DNA from: Artemisia argyi
Taxonomy: Eukaryota; Streptophyta; Magnoliopsida; Asterales; Asteraceae
NCBI GenBank assembly: GCA_030686995.1
Contig: CM060687.1
Location: forward strand, 170,486,090-170,550,089
DNA: 64,000 nucleotides
Reading direction: 5' to 3'
Shown: positions 1 to 10,199 of the stretch, piece by piece
How positions within the stretch are numbered: the first letter of the stretch is position 1
Layout: every line of letters starts with the position of its first letter
Position numbers and translations under genes: made by a program
Notes under the pieces: generated by a model
The model's database searches: none
Told to the model about the DNA's origin: nothing
Seen by the model: only the letters and a program-made list of their open reading frames with translations

Positions 1-1360
1 ATTAATTTTTACAAGATCAAGCTCTTTTCTAGTTCATTTGATGATCCTTGTTAGGGTTTTGTAATATAAACTCAGGGATCATTAAGTTTTCATCTCCAAA
101 GCTCACTAATCTTTCAAAGTAAGTTTACAAAATTCATTTTCTTCATTTCTTCATGTTATCTTTATGATCATGTGATTTCTATACATGATTTTATGCATAC
201 GCTAGTTTATACCACTCTTTTTGTATATATATATATGTTTGAAACACTAGAAATGGAAACCCTTGTTAGATCTAGTTGATTTGTGATGTTTAGGACCCAT
301 GACACCTTAAGAAAGTGTATGGTAGGATTAGACTAGATTTTTGGTGATTGAAAGTAATTTGGAGTGGATTTGGACAAGTATTAAACAAGAAAAATGAATT
401 TTAGCCACTATATAAATGTTGCTGTCCATTTTTGTAAAATTCAGAAAACTCAGGGGTTTCCGGGTAACTTTGGGCTAGAGATTTAGAAAATACTTTCAAA
501 AATGAAGCCGTGGGCGAAAGAACGGATTAAAACAAGTTTATAACGAAGGAGATATGATTTTTTGCAAGTTTAACAACGAAAACTATTTTCTGAAAATTTT
601 ACTTGCTGTCCCACGATTTTCACGGGCCAATCTGAGGTGTAAAACTTGATCTAGCCATCCCGACTTATCAAAAATATATTAGTATGTTGTCCCACGATTC
701 CGGGGATATAAAGAACGTAGAATACATGCTTATAACGACCAAGATATACATGTTTCAAAATCGACGAAACTCTATTTATTTCCATCAGCTTTTTAGCAAA
801 ATATTACCTAGTATAGAAAAACAGTTTTTGTAATACATCATGTTGAGAGCCAATTTACTCATTGATAAACTCATTTCTGGAAAATTTACATGATTGACAA
901 AAAGTTAGTTCACCCAGCCTAGTTTTCAAACCATCCAACCGTTTGTCAAAAGGATTTATAACGAACAACTTATGGTCTTCCAAACTTTCCCGAAAACTGC
1001 CCAGAATTTGCCAAAACAGCCAAACACCTCACTAGACGGCTATATTCCTTTATGAATGAGACCCGTATAGACAAACTTCACTTCTGTGACTTTTTAGATA
1101 TGGTGAAAATCCTATTAGAACTACTGAGCTTCATTCCTAACTCTTAATATTCACTATTTAGCGACTAGTTTTGCTAGACCATTTTGTCACTAATAGAAAT
1201 AATAATACTACGTACTAAATCCTAGATTTTCTAGAAATACTACCAAAGTGCCAAATTCTTAACCATCGAAGTACTTATGATTACAAGCTTATTTATACTA
1301 CTATCAAACGTTATTTCAAGGTTTTCAAAGCAAGGAATTAAACACTACCATTTATATATA

Positions 1361-1362
<2 letters not shown>

Positions 1363-1448
<86 letters not shown>
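1363..1448. repeat. (AT)43 microsatellite
   Basis: An uninterrupted run of AT dinucleotides inside the gypsy LTR. Related LTRs have only short AT runs at the matching place (26704-26721, 35262-35282 and near 60470), so it expanded in this copy. Confidence 0.97.
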
Positions 1449-1450
<2 letters not shown>

Positions 1451-2184
1451 CGACTAGTTTTATAAGTCTAGTTAGACTTATTTTTCCCAAGTTATGGAAA
1501 AACATATTACTTTGACAATAACAAGTATTTTCAAGTTAAGAGTGGTATAGGTATCATGTGCATGTTCATTCATTACATCATTTCATGACCTAAAGTAGAT
1601 CATTTCCACTCATCTTAGGTTGCGGCTAGTGTTCGCGCCTTATTGTCCCGATCATTTTACCATCATTGTATCATCATTTCGAGGTGAGTCATAGCCCCAC
1701 TTTTACTTGTTTATTGACTTTATAAACTCTTTGGGGGAGATACATGCTTCAAGACTTATTCTATGCTTTTATACGATTTGAATTACTTATGAGGAAGAAT
1801 ACACTGCCTGAATTATTTTTGTACAATGCCAAAGTATTAAATTCCATACATTGCTTAAGTTGCCTTACTACCAAGTTAAGTCCCCTTTATTATCATGGAC
1901 CGTTAATTATAATTCCTAGCGAGAGTGAGTGAATAGATCTATTGAGGGTGACGCCTCCATTCGTGTTTGGGTTGCTCCAACGTAATTACGAATGCATTTC
2001 ATGTCTAAACAATTTGAGTGCCTGGTAACCACTCCTTTGGGGCCAATACTATGTCTAGCTTCGGGGTCATGAGCTTAAGAGACAATGTAGCATTTTTGAC
2101 ATATTGTTACCTTACTTTATACTTATGGCTATTGTACATACGAGATTACTTATAAAGTCACGATACTTTTCCATCAATATTACT

Positions 2185-2283
2185 ACTTAATTACGATGCC
2201 TTTGCATCAACTTTATTACTGAATTACGATGCCTTTGCATCAACTTTATTACTGAATTACGATGCTTTTGCATCAATCTTATT
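2185..2283 (+). repeat. 33-bp tandem repeat, three units
   Basis: Three head-to-tail 33-bp units (2185, 2218, 2251), each carrying the small inverted repeat GATGC-cttt-GCATC (last unit tttt). A partial fourth copy of the core lies near 2384. The related LTR at 36478 onward has only the single core. Confidence 0.9.
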
Positions 2284-2756
2284 ACTTTTGTTTACACAAA
2301 CCAAACTTATTACTTTTAGCAGTAGGTTGTGAACACACAGGTTACAAGTCTCTTATGGCGGGACTTGTAACTGAGTGGATTTACGATGCCTTTGCTGGGA
2401 AATCTTCATTCATATGCATTACATTCTTTTTCACATGACTCTATGAACTCACCAACCTCGTGTTGACACTTTAGCATGTATTTTCAGGTATTAAGCAATG
2501 GCACGCTACTGGAGGTTTTGGCAGGGCATGGCATGGTCATAGAAGACTCTGATTATTCATTTGGGGACCGTTTTAAACTATTTTAAGGGCCTACTTCCGC
2601 ACTACTTATAACAATGTAAATTCAACATTTTGATTAAACTATATTATTCTAAATGATTCAAGTGAAAACCATTTTTGTACTTGTGTTGTGATATCAATTG
2701 AGTTACACCCCAGCTACATGTATGCTTCCGCTGGACCCGATTTTGGGGGTGTGACA

Positions 2757-3967
2757 TCGGGCTCGGGAACTCTTCCAAGCAACACAATCGCTAACCCGAG
2801 GGGCGATGCTAAAGCGATCATGACAAGGAGTGGTGTTTCTTATGATGGACCAACGACTCCTACTGCCTCTTCTTATCTTCCTCCTAAGGTAGTCTCCCGT
2901 GAACCCGAGGTGACAACGGATACGGAAATTCCTATTAATAATGGAAGGACCGAAGACATCCAACCTTTGGTGGTCCCAACGTCTAAAGGAAAGGAAAAAG
3001 TTGTTAATGAAACTGAAAAAGAAATTCCTGTTAAAACGAAGTTGCCTTATCCGTCACGCTTAAACGAACAAAAGCACCACGAGAAAGATAAAAACCAAAT
3101 GGAAACGTTTTATCAAAATTTTCAAGAATTGCACTTTGATATAAGTCTCGCGGATGCTATACTTTTGATGCCTAAATTTGCTTTGATGCTAAAAGGTCTT
3201 TTGAATAATAAGGAAAAGTTGTTTGAAATGTCTAAAACCCAAATGAATGAGAATTGCTCAGCGGTTCTTCTTAAAAAGCTACCCGAAAAGCTTGAAGACC
3301 CTGGTAAGTTTTTTATTCCACGCAATTTTCCGGGTATGGTTCAATGCTTCGCCTTGGCCGATCTTGGTGCTAGCATTAACCTAATGCCATTGTCGATTTG
3401 GCATAAGTTGTCTCTTCCTAACTAGACACCGACTCTTATGACTCTCGAGCTTCCGACCGATCTACATCTCGTCCAATTGGTATAGCTGAGGATATTTTTG
3501 TCAATGTTGGGAAATTCAATTTCCCTGCCGATTTTGTGGTTGTTGATTTTGATGTTGATCCACGGGTTCCTCTCATTCTTGGGAGAGGATTCCTACGGAC
3601 CGGCCGTGCTTTAATTGATGTATACGACGAGGAGATTACCTTACGTGTTGGAAATGAAGCTATTACGTTTAATCTCGATCAAACCGCGAGATACTCCTCC
3701 GATTAGGATGTTGCTTCCGTTAACCGAATTGATATTATTGATGAGGCTACGGAGGAGTATTCTCAAGAACTTCTTGGTTTTACAAAAAATGCTTCGAGTG
3801 GCAATCTCACTCCTTCTTTTGAACCAATCGTCTCCGATACTTCTCCTTCCCTCACTCCATTTGAGGGAAGTGATCTCGCTTGGGAAGAAATCAAAGCTTG
3901 TCTTTAAAATGAATCAGTTTCACCAGAAATTGATAATTCTAACTTTGATCCGGAGGGGGACATTTTA
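2757..3967 (+). pseudogene. gag C-terminus and aspartic protease (Athila-like), broken
   Basis: The frame opens straight after the LTR with the Athila-type linker 'LPSNTIANPRGDAKAI.TRSG', then a charged linker. A retropepsin follows with the active-site motif DLGAS, its Asp codon at 3360-3362, and 'NLMPLS' behind it. A TAG at 3423-3425 ends this frame. Protease sequence continues in another frame from about 3455 (VDPRVPLILGR area), so there is a frameshift there as well. Further stops are TAG near 3703 and TAA at 3905-3907 before the RT frame opens. Any ATG inside the LTR (before 2757) is accidental. In an intact element this part would cleave the polyprotein; here it cannot make a whole enzyme. 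Confidence 0.85.
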
Positions 3968-5251
3968 TTGATTGAAAAACTTTTAAATGAAAACCCGATT
4001 GTTTCTTCCCCTCCTATGGACCTAAAAATGGCAGACGTAAAGGAAGTAAAGCTGTCTATTGAGAATCCTCCGGAGCTCGAGCTCAAGGATTTGCCTCCTC
4101 ATCTCGAATACGCATACTTGGAAATTAATAATAAATTGCCTGTTATCATATCAAAAGGCCTTAAAGATAAGGAGAAAACCCGACTCTTAGATGTGCTTAG
4201 GAAGCATAAAAGTACCATTGCTTGGCAAATCTCTGACATTAAGGGAATCGACCCTCGATTTAGCACTCATAAGATTCTACTTGAAGATATTCACAAAGCT
4301 TCCGTCCAACAACAACGACGAGTTAACCCGCAAATCCACGAAGTGATCAAAAAGCAAGTTATAAAACTCCTTGACGCTGGAATGATTTATCCGATCTCGG
4401 ATAGTTCATGGGTTAGCCCGGTTCATTGTATTCCAAAGAAGGGCGGAATCACTGTTGTGAAAATAGAAAATAACGAGCTTATACCGACTAGACTTATGAC
4501 CGGATGGAGAGTTTGTATCGACTACCGCAAGTTGAATGACGCGACCAGTAAGGACCATTTCCTGCTCCCTTTTATGGACCAAATGCTTGAACGATTAGCC
4601 GGAAATGAATTCTATTGTTTTCTGGATGGCTTTTCTGGGTACTTTCAAATTCCCATTGATCCCCAGGATCAAGAAAAGACCACTTTTAGTTGCCCGTATG
4701 GAACGTTTGCCTATCGTAGAATGCCCTTTGGCTTATGTAACGCTCCAGGCACGTTTCAGAGGTGCATGATGGCCATTTTTTCTGATATCATTGAAAAAAC
4801 CATGGAAGTGTTCATGGACGACTTCTCCGTTTATGGAAATTCTTTCGACTTTTGCCTCTCCCATTTAGAGAATATGCTAATACGGTGTGAGAACACCAAC
4901 TTAGTTCTAAATTGGGAGAAGTGCCACTTCATGGTTAAAGAAGGCATAGTCCTCGACCATAAGATCTCCAAATCTGGGATTGAGGTAGATCGTGCAAAAG
5001 TTGATGTTATTGCTAAACTACCTCATCCGACTACCATCAAAGGAATCCGATGTTTCCTTGGTCATGTTGGATTTTATCGATGTTTTATACAAGATTTCTC
5101 CAAAATAGCCCGGCCTCTAACCTACCTTTTAGAGAAGGATGCTCCGCTTAACTTCACAAATGAATGCATCGATGCGTTTAATTTCTTGAAGAAGAAGTTA
5201 ACGGAGGCATCGATCGATCTTAGTTGCCCCCGATTGGAGCTTACCATTTGA
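3968..5251 (+). pseudogene. reverse transcriptase domain (Athila-like)
   Basis: A 427-codon open frame. RT landmarks, counted from 3968: 'VCIDYRKLN', the first catalytic Asp in FLDGFSG (residue 220, codon 4625-4627), 'MPFGLCNAPGTFQRCM', and the catalytic pair in FMDD (from residue 282, codons 4811-4822), followed by the connection region 'KCHFMVKEGIVL'. All three catalytic aspartates are present. The frame is lost near 5222, where the sequence shifts relative to the RNase H frame, so residues after 'EASIDLS' are out of frame. The domain would copy element RNA into DNA in the cytoplasmic particle. It is part of a once-continuous polyprotein, not a gene of its own; the ATG at 3968 is a chance Met. 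Confidence 0.92.
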
Positions 5252-5771
5252 GCTAATGTGTGATGCAAGTGATTATGCCATTGGTGCAGTTCTGGGGCAA
5301 CGAAAGAATAAGTACTTTCAGCCGATACACAATGCAAGTAAGACTATGACCGAGGCTCAACATCACTACCCAACTACCGAAAAAGAAATGTTAGCCGGCA
5401 TTTATGCTTTTGAAAAGTTTAGACCTTATTTTCTCCTTAAGAAGAGCATAGTGTATACGGACCATTCGGCTTTAAAATACCTAATGGCAAAGCAAGATGC
5501 TAAGCCACGCTTGATGCGGTGGGTTCTTCTACTCCAAGAATTTGATGTTGAAATTCGAGACAAAAAAGGAGCTGAGAACCTTGCTGCTGATCACCTTTCA
5601 CAACTTGAGAATCCCCATCAAAGTGCTCTCGAGAATAAAGAAATTACCGAAATATTTCCTCTCAAGACACTTGGGAGTGTGACTAAAATTGACCAAAGTA
5701 CCCCATGGTTCGCCGATTTTGCGAATTACCGTGCGGGGAATTTCATTAAGAAAGGGATGTCGTCCCAATAA
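5252..5771 (+). pseudogene. RNase H domain (Athila-like)
   Basis: It continues the RT in a different frame. RNase H landmarks in order: '[16 protein letters not shown]', the Glu of 'TTEKEML', and the Asp of '[11 protein letters not shown]'. The tether '[10 protein letters not shown]' and the 'ADHLSQLEN' end precede the integrase linker. A TAA at 5769-5771 stops the frame; the same frame carries on directly into integrase, so this is one in-frame nonsense change. The domain would degrade the RNA strand during reverse transcription. Confidence 0.88.
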
Positions 5772-6992
5772 AAGAAGAAATTCTTTAAAGATGTTCAACA
5801 TTATTTTTGGGACGACCCCTATTTATTCAAAGTCTGTGCGGATCAAGTGATCCGGCAGTGTGTTCAAGGTACGGAAGTCGTTGAAATTCTTAAGGCATGC
5901 CATAGTGGACCCACGGGGGGACATCATGGTGCCAACTTCACCGCAAAGAAAGTGTTTGATTCCGGCTTCTATTGGCCGACGATTTATCGGGATGCTCATG
6001 AATTGGTGAAATCATGTGATTCTTGCCAACGTCAAGGGAAAATTTCTCAAAAAGATAAAATGCCGGAAAATGCTATTCAAGTTTGTGAATTTTTTGACGT
6101 TTGGGGCATCAATTTCATGGGACCATTCCCGTCATCAAGAGGAAACAAGTATATTCTCGTTGCCGTCGATTATTTGTCCAAATGGGTTGAAGCGAAAGCG
6201 CTCCCCACCAATGACGCCCGAGTAGTTGTCATATTTTTGAAAAGTCTCTTTGTTCGATTTGGTGCACCTCGAGCCATCATAAGTGATCGTGGGACCCATT
6301 TTTGCAATGATAAATTTTCCAAAGTAATGCTTAAATATGGTGTCACACATCGTCTTTCTATGGCTTATCATCCACAAACTAGTGGTCAAGTGGAGGTGTC
6401 CAATCGTGGCTTGAAAAGGATATTAGAAAGGACTGTAGGAGAGCACCGTGCCTTATGGGCCGATAAATTAGACGATGCTTTATGGGCTTTCCGGACCGCT
6501 TACAAAACACCCATTGGGTGTACTCCTTATAAGCTGGTTTACGGGAAGGCTTGTCATTTGCCCCTAGAACTTGAGCACAAGGCCTACTGGGCCTTAAAAC
6601 ATGCCAATTTTGACTTAAAAACCGCAGGTGATCACCGAAAAGTTCAATTGAATGAGTTAGTCGAACTTCGTGATCAAGCTTACGAGAATTCTTTGATTTA
6701 TAAAGACAAAATGAAAAGACTTCATGATGCCAAGATCAAAGACCGCGTTTTCAACGTTGGTGATCAAGTGCTTCTTTTTAACTCTCGTTTGAAGATTTTC
6801 TCGGGTAAGCTTAAAACCCGTTGGTCTGGACCATTCACCATAACCCAAGTATTCTCTTATGGTACCATTGAGTTAGCTCAACCCGATGGTCCCAACTTTA
6901 AGGTGAATGGTCATCATTTGAAACATTACTTTGGAGGGGACGTACCAACCATGGTAGTCCCGGATCTCCAGACTTTCCCCAAGGATGATTGA
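5772..6992 (+). pseudogene. integrase (Athila-like), one catalytic Asp replaced
   Basis: The frame runs from just after the TAA at 5769-5771 to a TGA at 6990-6992. The zinc-binding HHCC part is visible ([12 protein letters not shown], then [10 protein letters not shown]). In the DDE core, the first catalytic Asp is replaced by Asn: the motif reads GINFMGP, with AAT at 6111-6113 where the family has Asp. The second Asp (ISDRGTHF, codon 6285-6287) and the Glu (GQVEVSNRG, codon 6393-6395) are intact. The C-terminal part with '[13 protein letters not shown]' and '[10 protein letters not shown]' is complete, and I see no chromodomain. Apart from the stop and the Asp loss this is the best kept part of the element. 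Confidence 0.92.
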
Positions 6993-9050
6993 ATTCGGGG
7001 ATCGATTCAAGGTACGTGACTCAGAAATCAAAAACAAAGCGCTTCGTGGGAGGCAACCCATGCTTATCCAATTTCATCTTCTTATTTTTCTTATTTCTAA
7101 CAAATAACTTGAGGAGGGGGTGCCTTTTCTACTCTTGTGTTCTGTGGTTGTTTGTGAATGTTTGTTTAGGATTGTCCGCAATTTATGATGACTCTCGTGC
7201 TCGTTATCTTCTCTCCACTCGAGTCTCATTCATCGGTGCTTTTGGAAATCCTATATCCGTGAATCTTATCGACTAACGTTTTCTTTGGCATAATTAATAA
7301 ACAGCCCTAGATTTTTGGTAAGATTGCCTTTACCCATAACACATTGATGACAATGTTCAATTCTAGTCCGGGGGAGGGTGAACCTTCGATTTGATTTGAC
7401 CTTGCATTTTTCACCATGCCGTGTACTCTTGCAACTCCGTTTTTCCACAAAAATGAAAAAAATTGAAAAAATTTTTTGAAGTAAAATCAAAGAAAAAAGA
7501 ATGAAAATGCACGAAAAAAATGAGAAAAAGTTGAAAAGTTGTGCAAAAATATAATAAAGTTTGAATAAGTGTTTTGACACCTTGTTGACTTTCCAGCTGG
7601 CGAGAGTAGAAATAAATATTTTGACTTGACCGGGCGTGTTGAGCCCTAGCTTGTTCCTTTAACCAATGATAATCATATGAGCTTGTGCTAGTTTTGTACA
7701 CCAGGAGCTATAAAATGCAAATTCTTCTTCTAGAATTTGCAAGTTCCCGTACTTGACTTTATACATGCGCAGCTTAAAAGCTTTTGCTAGTTTTTTACAT
7801 AAGGAGCTAAGAAAACGCGAATTCTTCTCCTAGAATTTGCAAGTTCCGTAACTGACTTTATATATGCGTGGCTGATTATCGGCTAAGTATTCGCGGGTTT
7901 CATTATTTGGAATCTTAAATTGGGAAGAGTGAGAAATGATAGAGTTTACTTAGAAGTTAGATGATAAACGTGGAGTGGTGGTTCTCTTTAGAGCTCATGA
8001 GAGGTACTTGTGGCTTTTTGCTCCCATAAAATACGTCACCAATATATAATAGATGTTCTAGGTTAATTAGTCGTATTTAGGTTTGGATAATATTTAGTTC
8101 TTTATTTTCTTAAGAGAATCTTTGCTTTAGAAGTTGGGTACATATCAAGGAACATCAAAAATAAGAGCAAAAATGAGAAAAATCAAAAGTCAAAAGTTGA
8201 TTATGTATGTGGTTTTGGAGCTACTCGATAAGCTTCCATTGATGTTATGAGAAAAAAGAAAGAAAGAAAAGTATGAAAAATATGAGAAAAGTGAAAAAAG
8301 TGAAAAATGAAAAAGTTAAAGTTGAAAGTTATGATGAATAAGAGTTTGAATGTAAATAAGTTGTTGGCGCGTGAGGTGCATGTGGATGATTCTGAATTGG
8401 ACACATGAGGTGCACGTGTAGTACTCCGCAACTTATCTATGATATTGTATGTACACAAATTCCTTGATGTGGACCGAATTTCTATTGCAGTGGTTCTTGA
8501 GAGAAAATCGAAAACTACTTATCGTTTAAACTTGGTATCACTATCGGACTAAAAAGTATTGAAACGAGAAAATATGAAGCAATTCATTTCTCAACAAAAG
8601 TAAAATATTGAGATACAAAAACTTAGGACATGAGAGTAAGAAGTTCCACAAGTAACTTTTATGAGTAGTGTTATCATCTAATTTGTAGATAAGTTGTGAT
8701 CTCGTTTGTACGCTTAGTTTGGGGGCTTGTGAAAAATCAAAGATGACGATTTTTATCCGTATGGTCATTTCTCCATGAGAAGTGTTTCTACTCGTTGACC
8801 CTAAAACTTATTGCAAAATAATGAAAGTTCAACAAACCATCACAAGTATGAAGTGTGAAAAGTCCAAAAATAGAAATGAAAGTAGAATAAAGGAAAAATT
8901 TTGGAAAACGGAGCGTTTGCGGGAAATAAATCATTTTGCAACTTCTTTTGAACCTCCTTGCTACTTTACAACGTTAGTAGGAAGAGTTACGAAATTATTT
9001 ATCCTAAAAGCGTGAATTGATCACATTGCGTGAGGACACGAAAATACTTT
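6993..9050 (+). other. 3' noncoding region of the Athila-like element
   Basis: No convincing coding frame follows integrase. Contents in order: a GGGAGGCAACCCA box near 7049; a G-rich tract at 7365-7375 that repeats the terminal polypurine tract; A/G-rich low-complexity stretches at about 7440-7560 and 8150-8330; and a pair of hairpin repeats at 7687-7870. Athila elements can carry an env-like ORF here. I see no such frame, so it is lost or was never present in this copy. Confidence 0.7.
7687..7870 (+). repeat. Two ~100-bp tandem units, each with a 9-bp hairpin
   Basis: Unit 1 starts at 7687 and unit 2 at 7786, both with GCTAGTTTT. Each holds a hairpin with a 6-nt loop: GCAAATTCT (7717-7725) pairs with AGAATTTGC (7732-7740), and GCGAATTCT (7817-7825) pairs with AGAATTTGC (7832-7840). 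The one arm change turns an A-U pair into a G-U pair in RNA, so pairing is kept. Confidence 0.85.
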
Positions 9051-9087
9051 AGTCCGGGGGATTTTGGTGAGTGCTTATTCACTCACC
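9051..9087 (+). other. Polypurine tract and stub of 3' LTR (Athila-like)
   Basis: AGTCCGGGGGA (9051-9061) is the polypurine tract that would prime plus-strand synthesis. The LTR would start at TG (9065). Its first bases form a palindrome, GGTGAGTG-cttatt-CACTCACC (9066-9087), the same design as the LTR tip at 16404. Sequence after about 9087 belongs to a different element, so the rest of the LTR is missing. Confidence 0.7.
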
Positions 9088-10199
9088 TTTTCTAAGCCAA
9101 GCTGGAGGAAGGGAAGGGATGTTAAGAACTTCTGGCATTCTCTTTAGTATGCCGTACCTCTCCTTCAGTGACTTTAGGAGATCAGGGACCACAACATTTT
9201 GCTTCTTGGCGATGATAGGTCGAAGCTTATCCAATTCAGTAATGCCAAAATCAGCAAACCTGAATGGTTTATGGACATCAATTACTCTTTGGTCAGGTCC
9301 CCTGAAAACAGTGACAATAGCAGGATTGGTGTTGTGATGAATCTGAATGTCAGTGATGGTTTCAGGTTTCAGTCTTTCTTTCATCACCCACGTATACCTC
9401 TCAATCCTGGTTTTCCTGACCTGAGCGTCCTTCCTAAGCTTTTCTTCCCTCTCTTTTTGAAGAGCACTCCATTCCTCATCCTGAGCCTTTTTTAAGGCTT
9501 AACCAGCTTGACCACTAGCCAGATCCTTAGTGTTCAACCCAATTTTCTCAGCCTCTTCATGTACAATCTTTATCAGGGCAGGCTTGCTAATCCTTTCTTC
9601 CTCAACCACCTTCTTAAGTATCTCATCTCTTTCCATATGAGCTTGAATTTCAGTGTCAGTGAGATGATGTAGAACTCCATTAATTTCAAAGGGAACTCTG
9701 ATGGGTTCATCAGCGTCACGTCTGACTAAGGTGGAAGCAGGCACCAACAGAGGAATTTCAGGCTTAGTTGTAAGTATTTTCTTGCCTCTATCCTGCCTGA
9801 GTGATGAAGAGACTGTTGCTCCATAAGGTTGATAAGAGGTGATGGGAGTAGCCTCTGTGACATTCTTCCCCTCAGAGTGAGAGGGTTGTCCTCTTGAAGC
9901 AACATCCGTAGCCATTGGTTGACTGGTTGAGGCTTCTGGTGCTTCAATGAAGGGAGCATCAGTTGCATTATCCTCCCTCAACTGTTGCCCGAGCTTAGGT
10001 GGTGGCAAGAGTTGGACCGACTGATGCTCAGGGAGAGGAACCCCTGAAGGCCTAATAGATTTCAGTTATCATAGTTTTGATGTCTGAGGTGTCTTGCTGA
10101 ATGGTAGACACTTTGGCTTCAAGTGACGCTTGAGCATTTTCAATTGCTGTCATTCGTGAACCAAAACTCTAAGCCAAAGAGGCCGACTTCTGAGACTGG
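9088..10199 (-). pseudogene. copia-associated C-terminal region, second half, broken
   Basis: Read on the minus strand from 10199 down to about 9088, this continues the frame that starts at 20340 once the element at 10200-19720 is removed. Visible parts: a coiled-coil-like stretch (MTAIENAQASLEAKV), a Pro/Ser/Thr/Gln-rich linker, 'EINGVLHHLTDTEIQAHMERDE', a charged helix with 'HEEAEKIGL', then 'RLKPETITDIQIHHNTNPA' and 'DFGITELDKLRPII'. I recall this protein type as an extension after copia RNase H in daisy-family annotations; that is recall and inference. Damage: a TAG near 10169 and stops near 10056, a likely frameshift between about 10010 and 10060, and a TAA at 9499-9501. No function is known to me. 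Confidence 0.6.

Larger units (their letters stand above)
1..2756 (+). mobile_element. Ty3/gypsy LTR, 3' part (left end outside window)
   Basis: This is the right-hand part of a long gypsy LTR. It ends in GGGGGTGTGACA, the same end as the LTRs ending at 27912, 36472 and 61505. Its reverse complement matches the minus-strand LTR at 24568-24907 plus 36478-39844 along most of its length: for example 280-340 matches the 38.6-kb area, 2290-2420 matches 36478-36620 and 2480-2756 matches 24568-24850. That LTR is 3.7 kb, so about 1 kb of this copy lies left of the window. It sits in the gag-pol frame of an Athila-like element, which resumes at 2757. I cannot tell whether it is a solo LTR or the 3' LTR of a whole element; the expected right target duplication would be TCGGG at 2757-2761. 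Confidence 0.85.
2757..9087 (+). mobile_element. Athila-like Ty3/gypsy retrotransposon, truncated
   Basis: Domain order is gag C-terminus, protease, RT, RNase H, integrase, with no chromodomain visible after integrase. That order, together with the protein type, fits the Athila branch of Ty3/gypsy. The 5' side is cut by the gypsy LTR ending at 2756. The 3' side holds about 2 kb of noncoding DNA, a terminal polypurine tract and the first 23 bp of a 3' LTR. The coding part has at least four in-frame stops and two frameshifts, so it is dead. The non-autonomous element at 10200-19720 shares its post-ORF sequence style, G-rich tracts and LTR tip, so the two are relatives. Confidence 0.88.

Noticed and set aside
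1277..1465. Short ORF with an Ile-Tyr run
   Set aside because: It is the translation of the (AT)43 microsatellite.
2688..2756. N-terminal 23 codons of the frame that runs into the Athila gag
   Set aside because: These codons are LTR sequence fused by insertion; the Athila frame starts at 2757.
7266..8458. Minus-strand Phe-rich ORFs in the Athila 3' region
   Set aside because: They translate A/G-rich low-complexity DNA; no conserved motif and no env-like feature.
9079..9387. Plus-strand ORFs at 9071-9495 and 20080-20334
   Set aside because: They are antisense shadows of the minus-strand copia-associated pseudogene.
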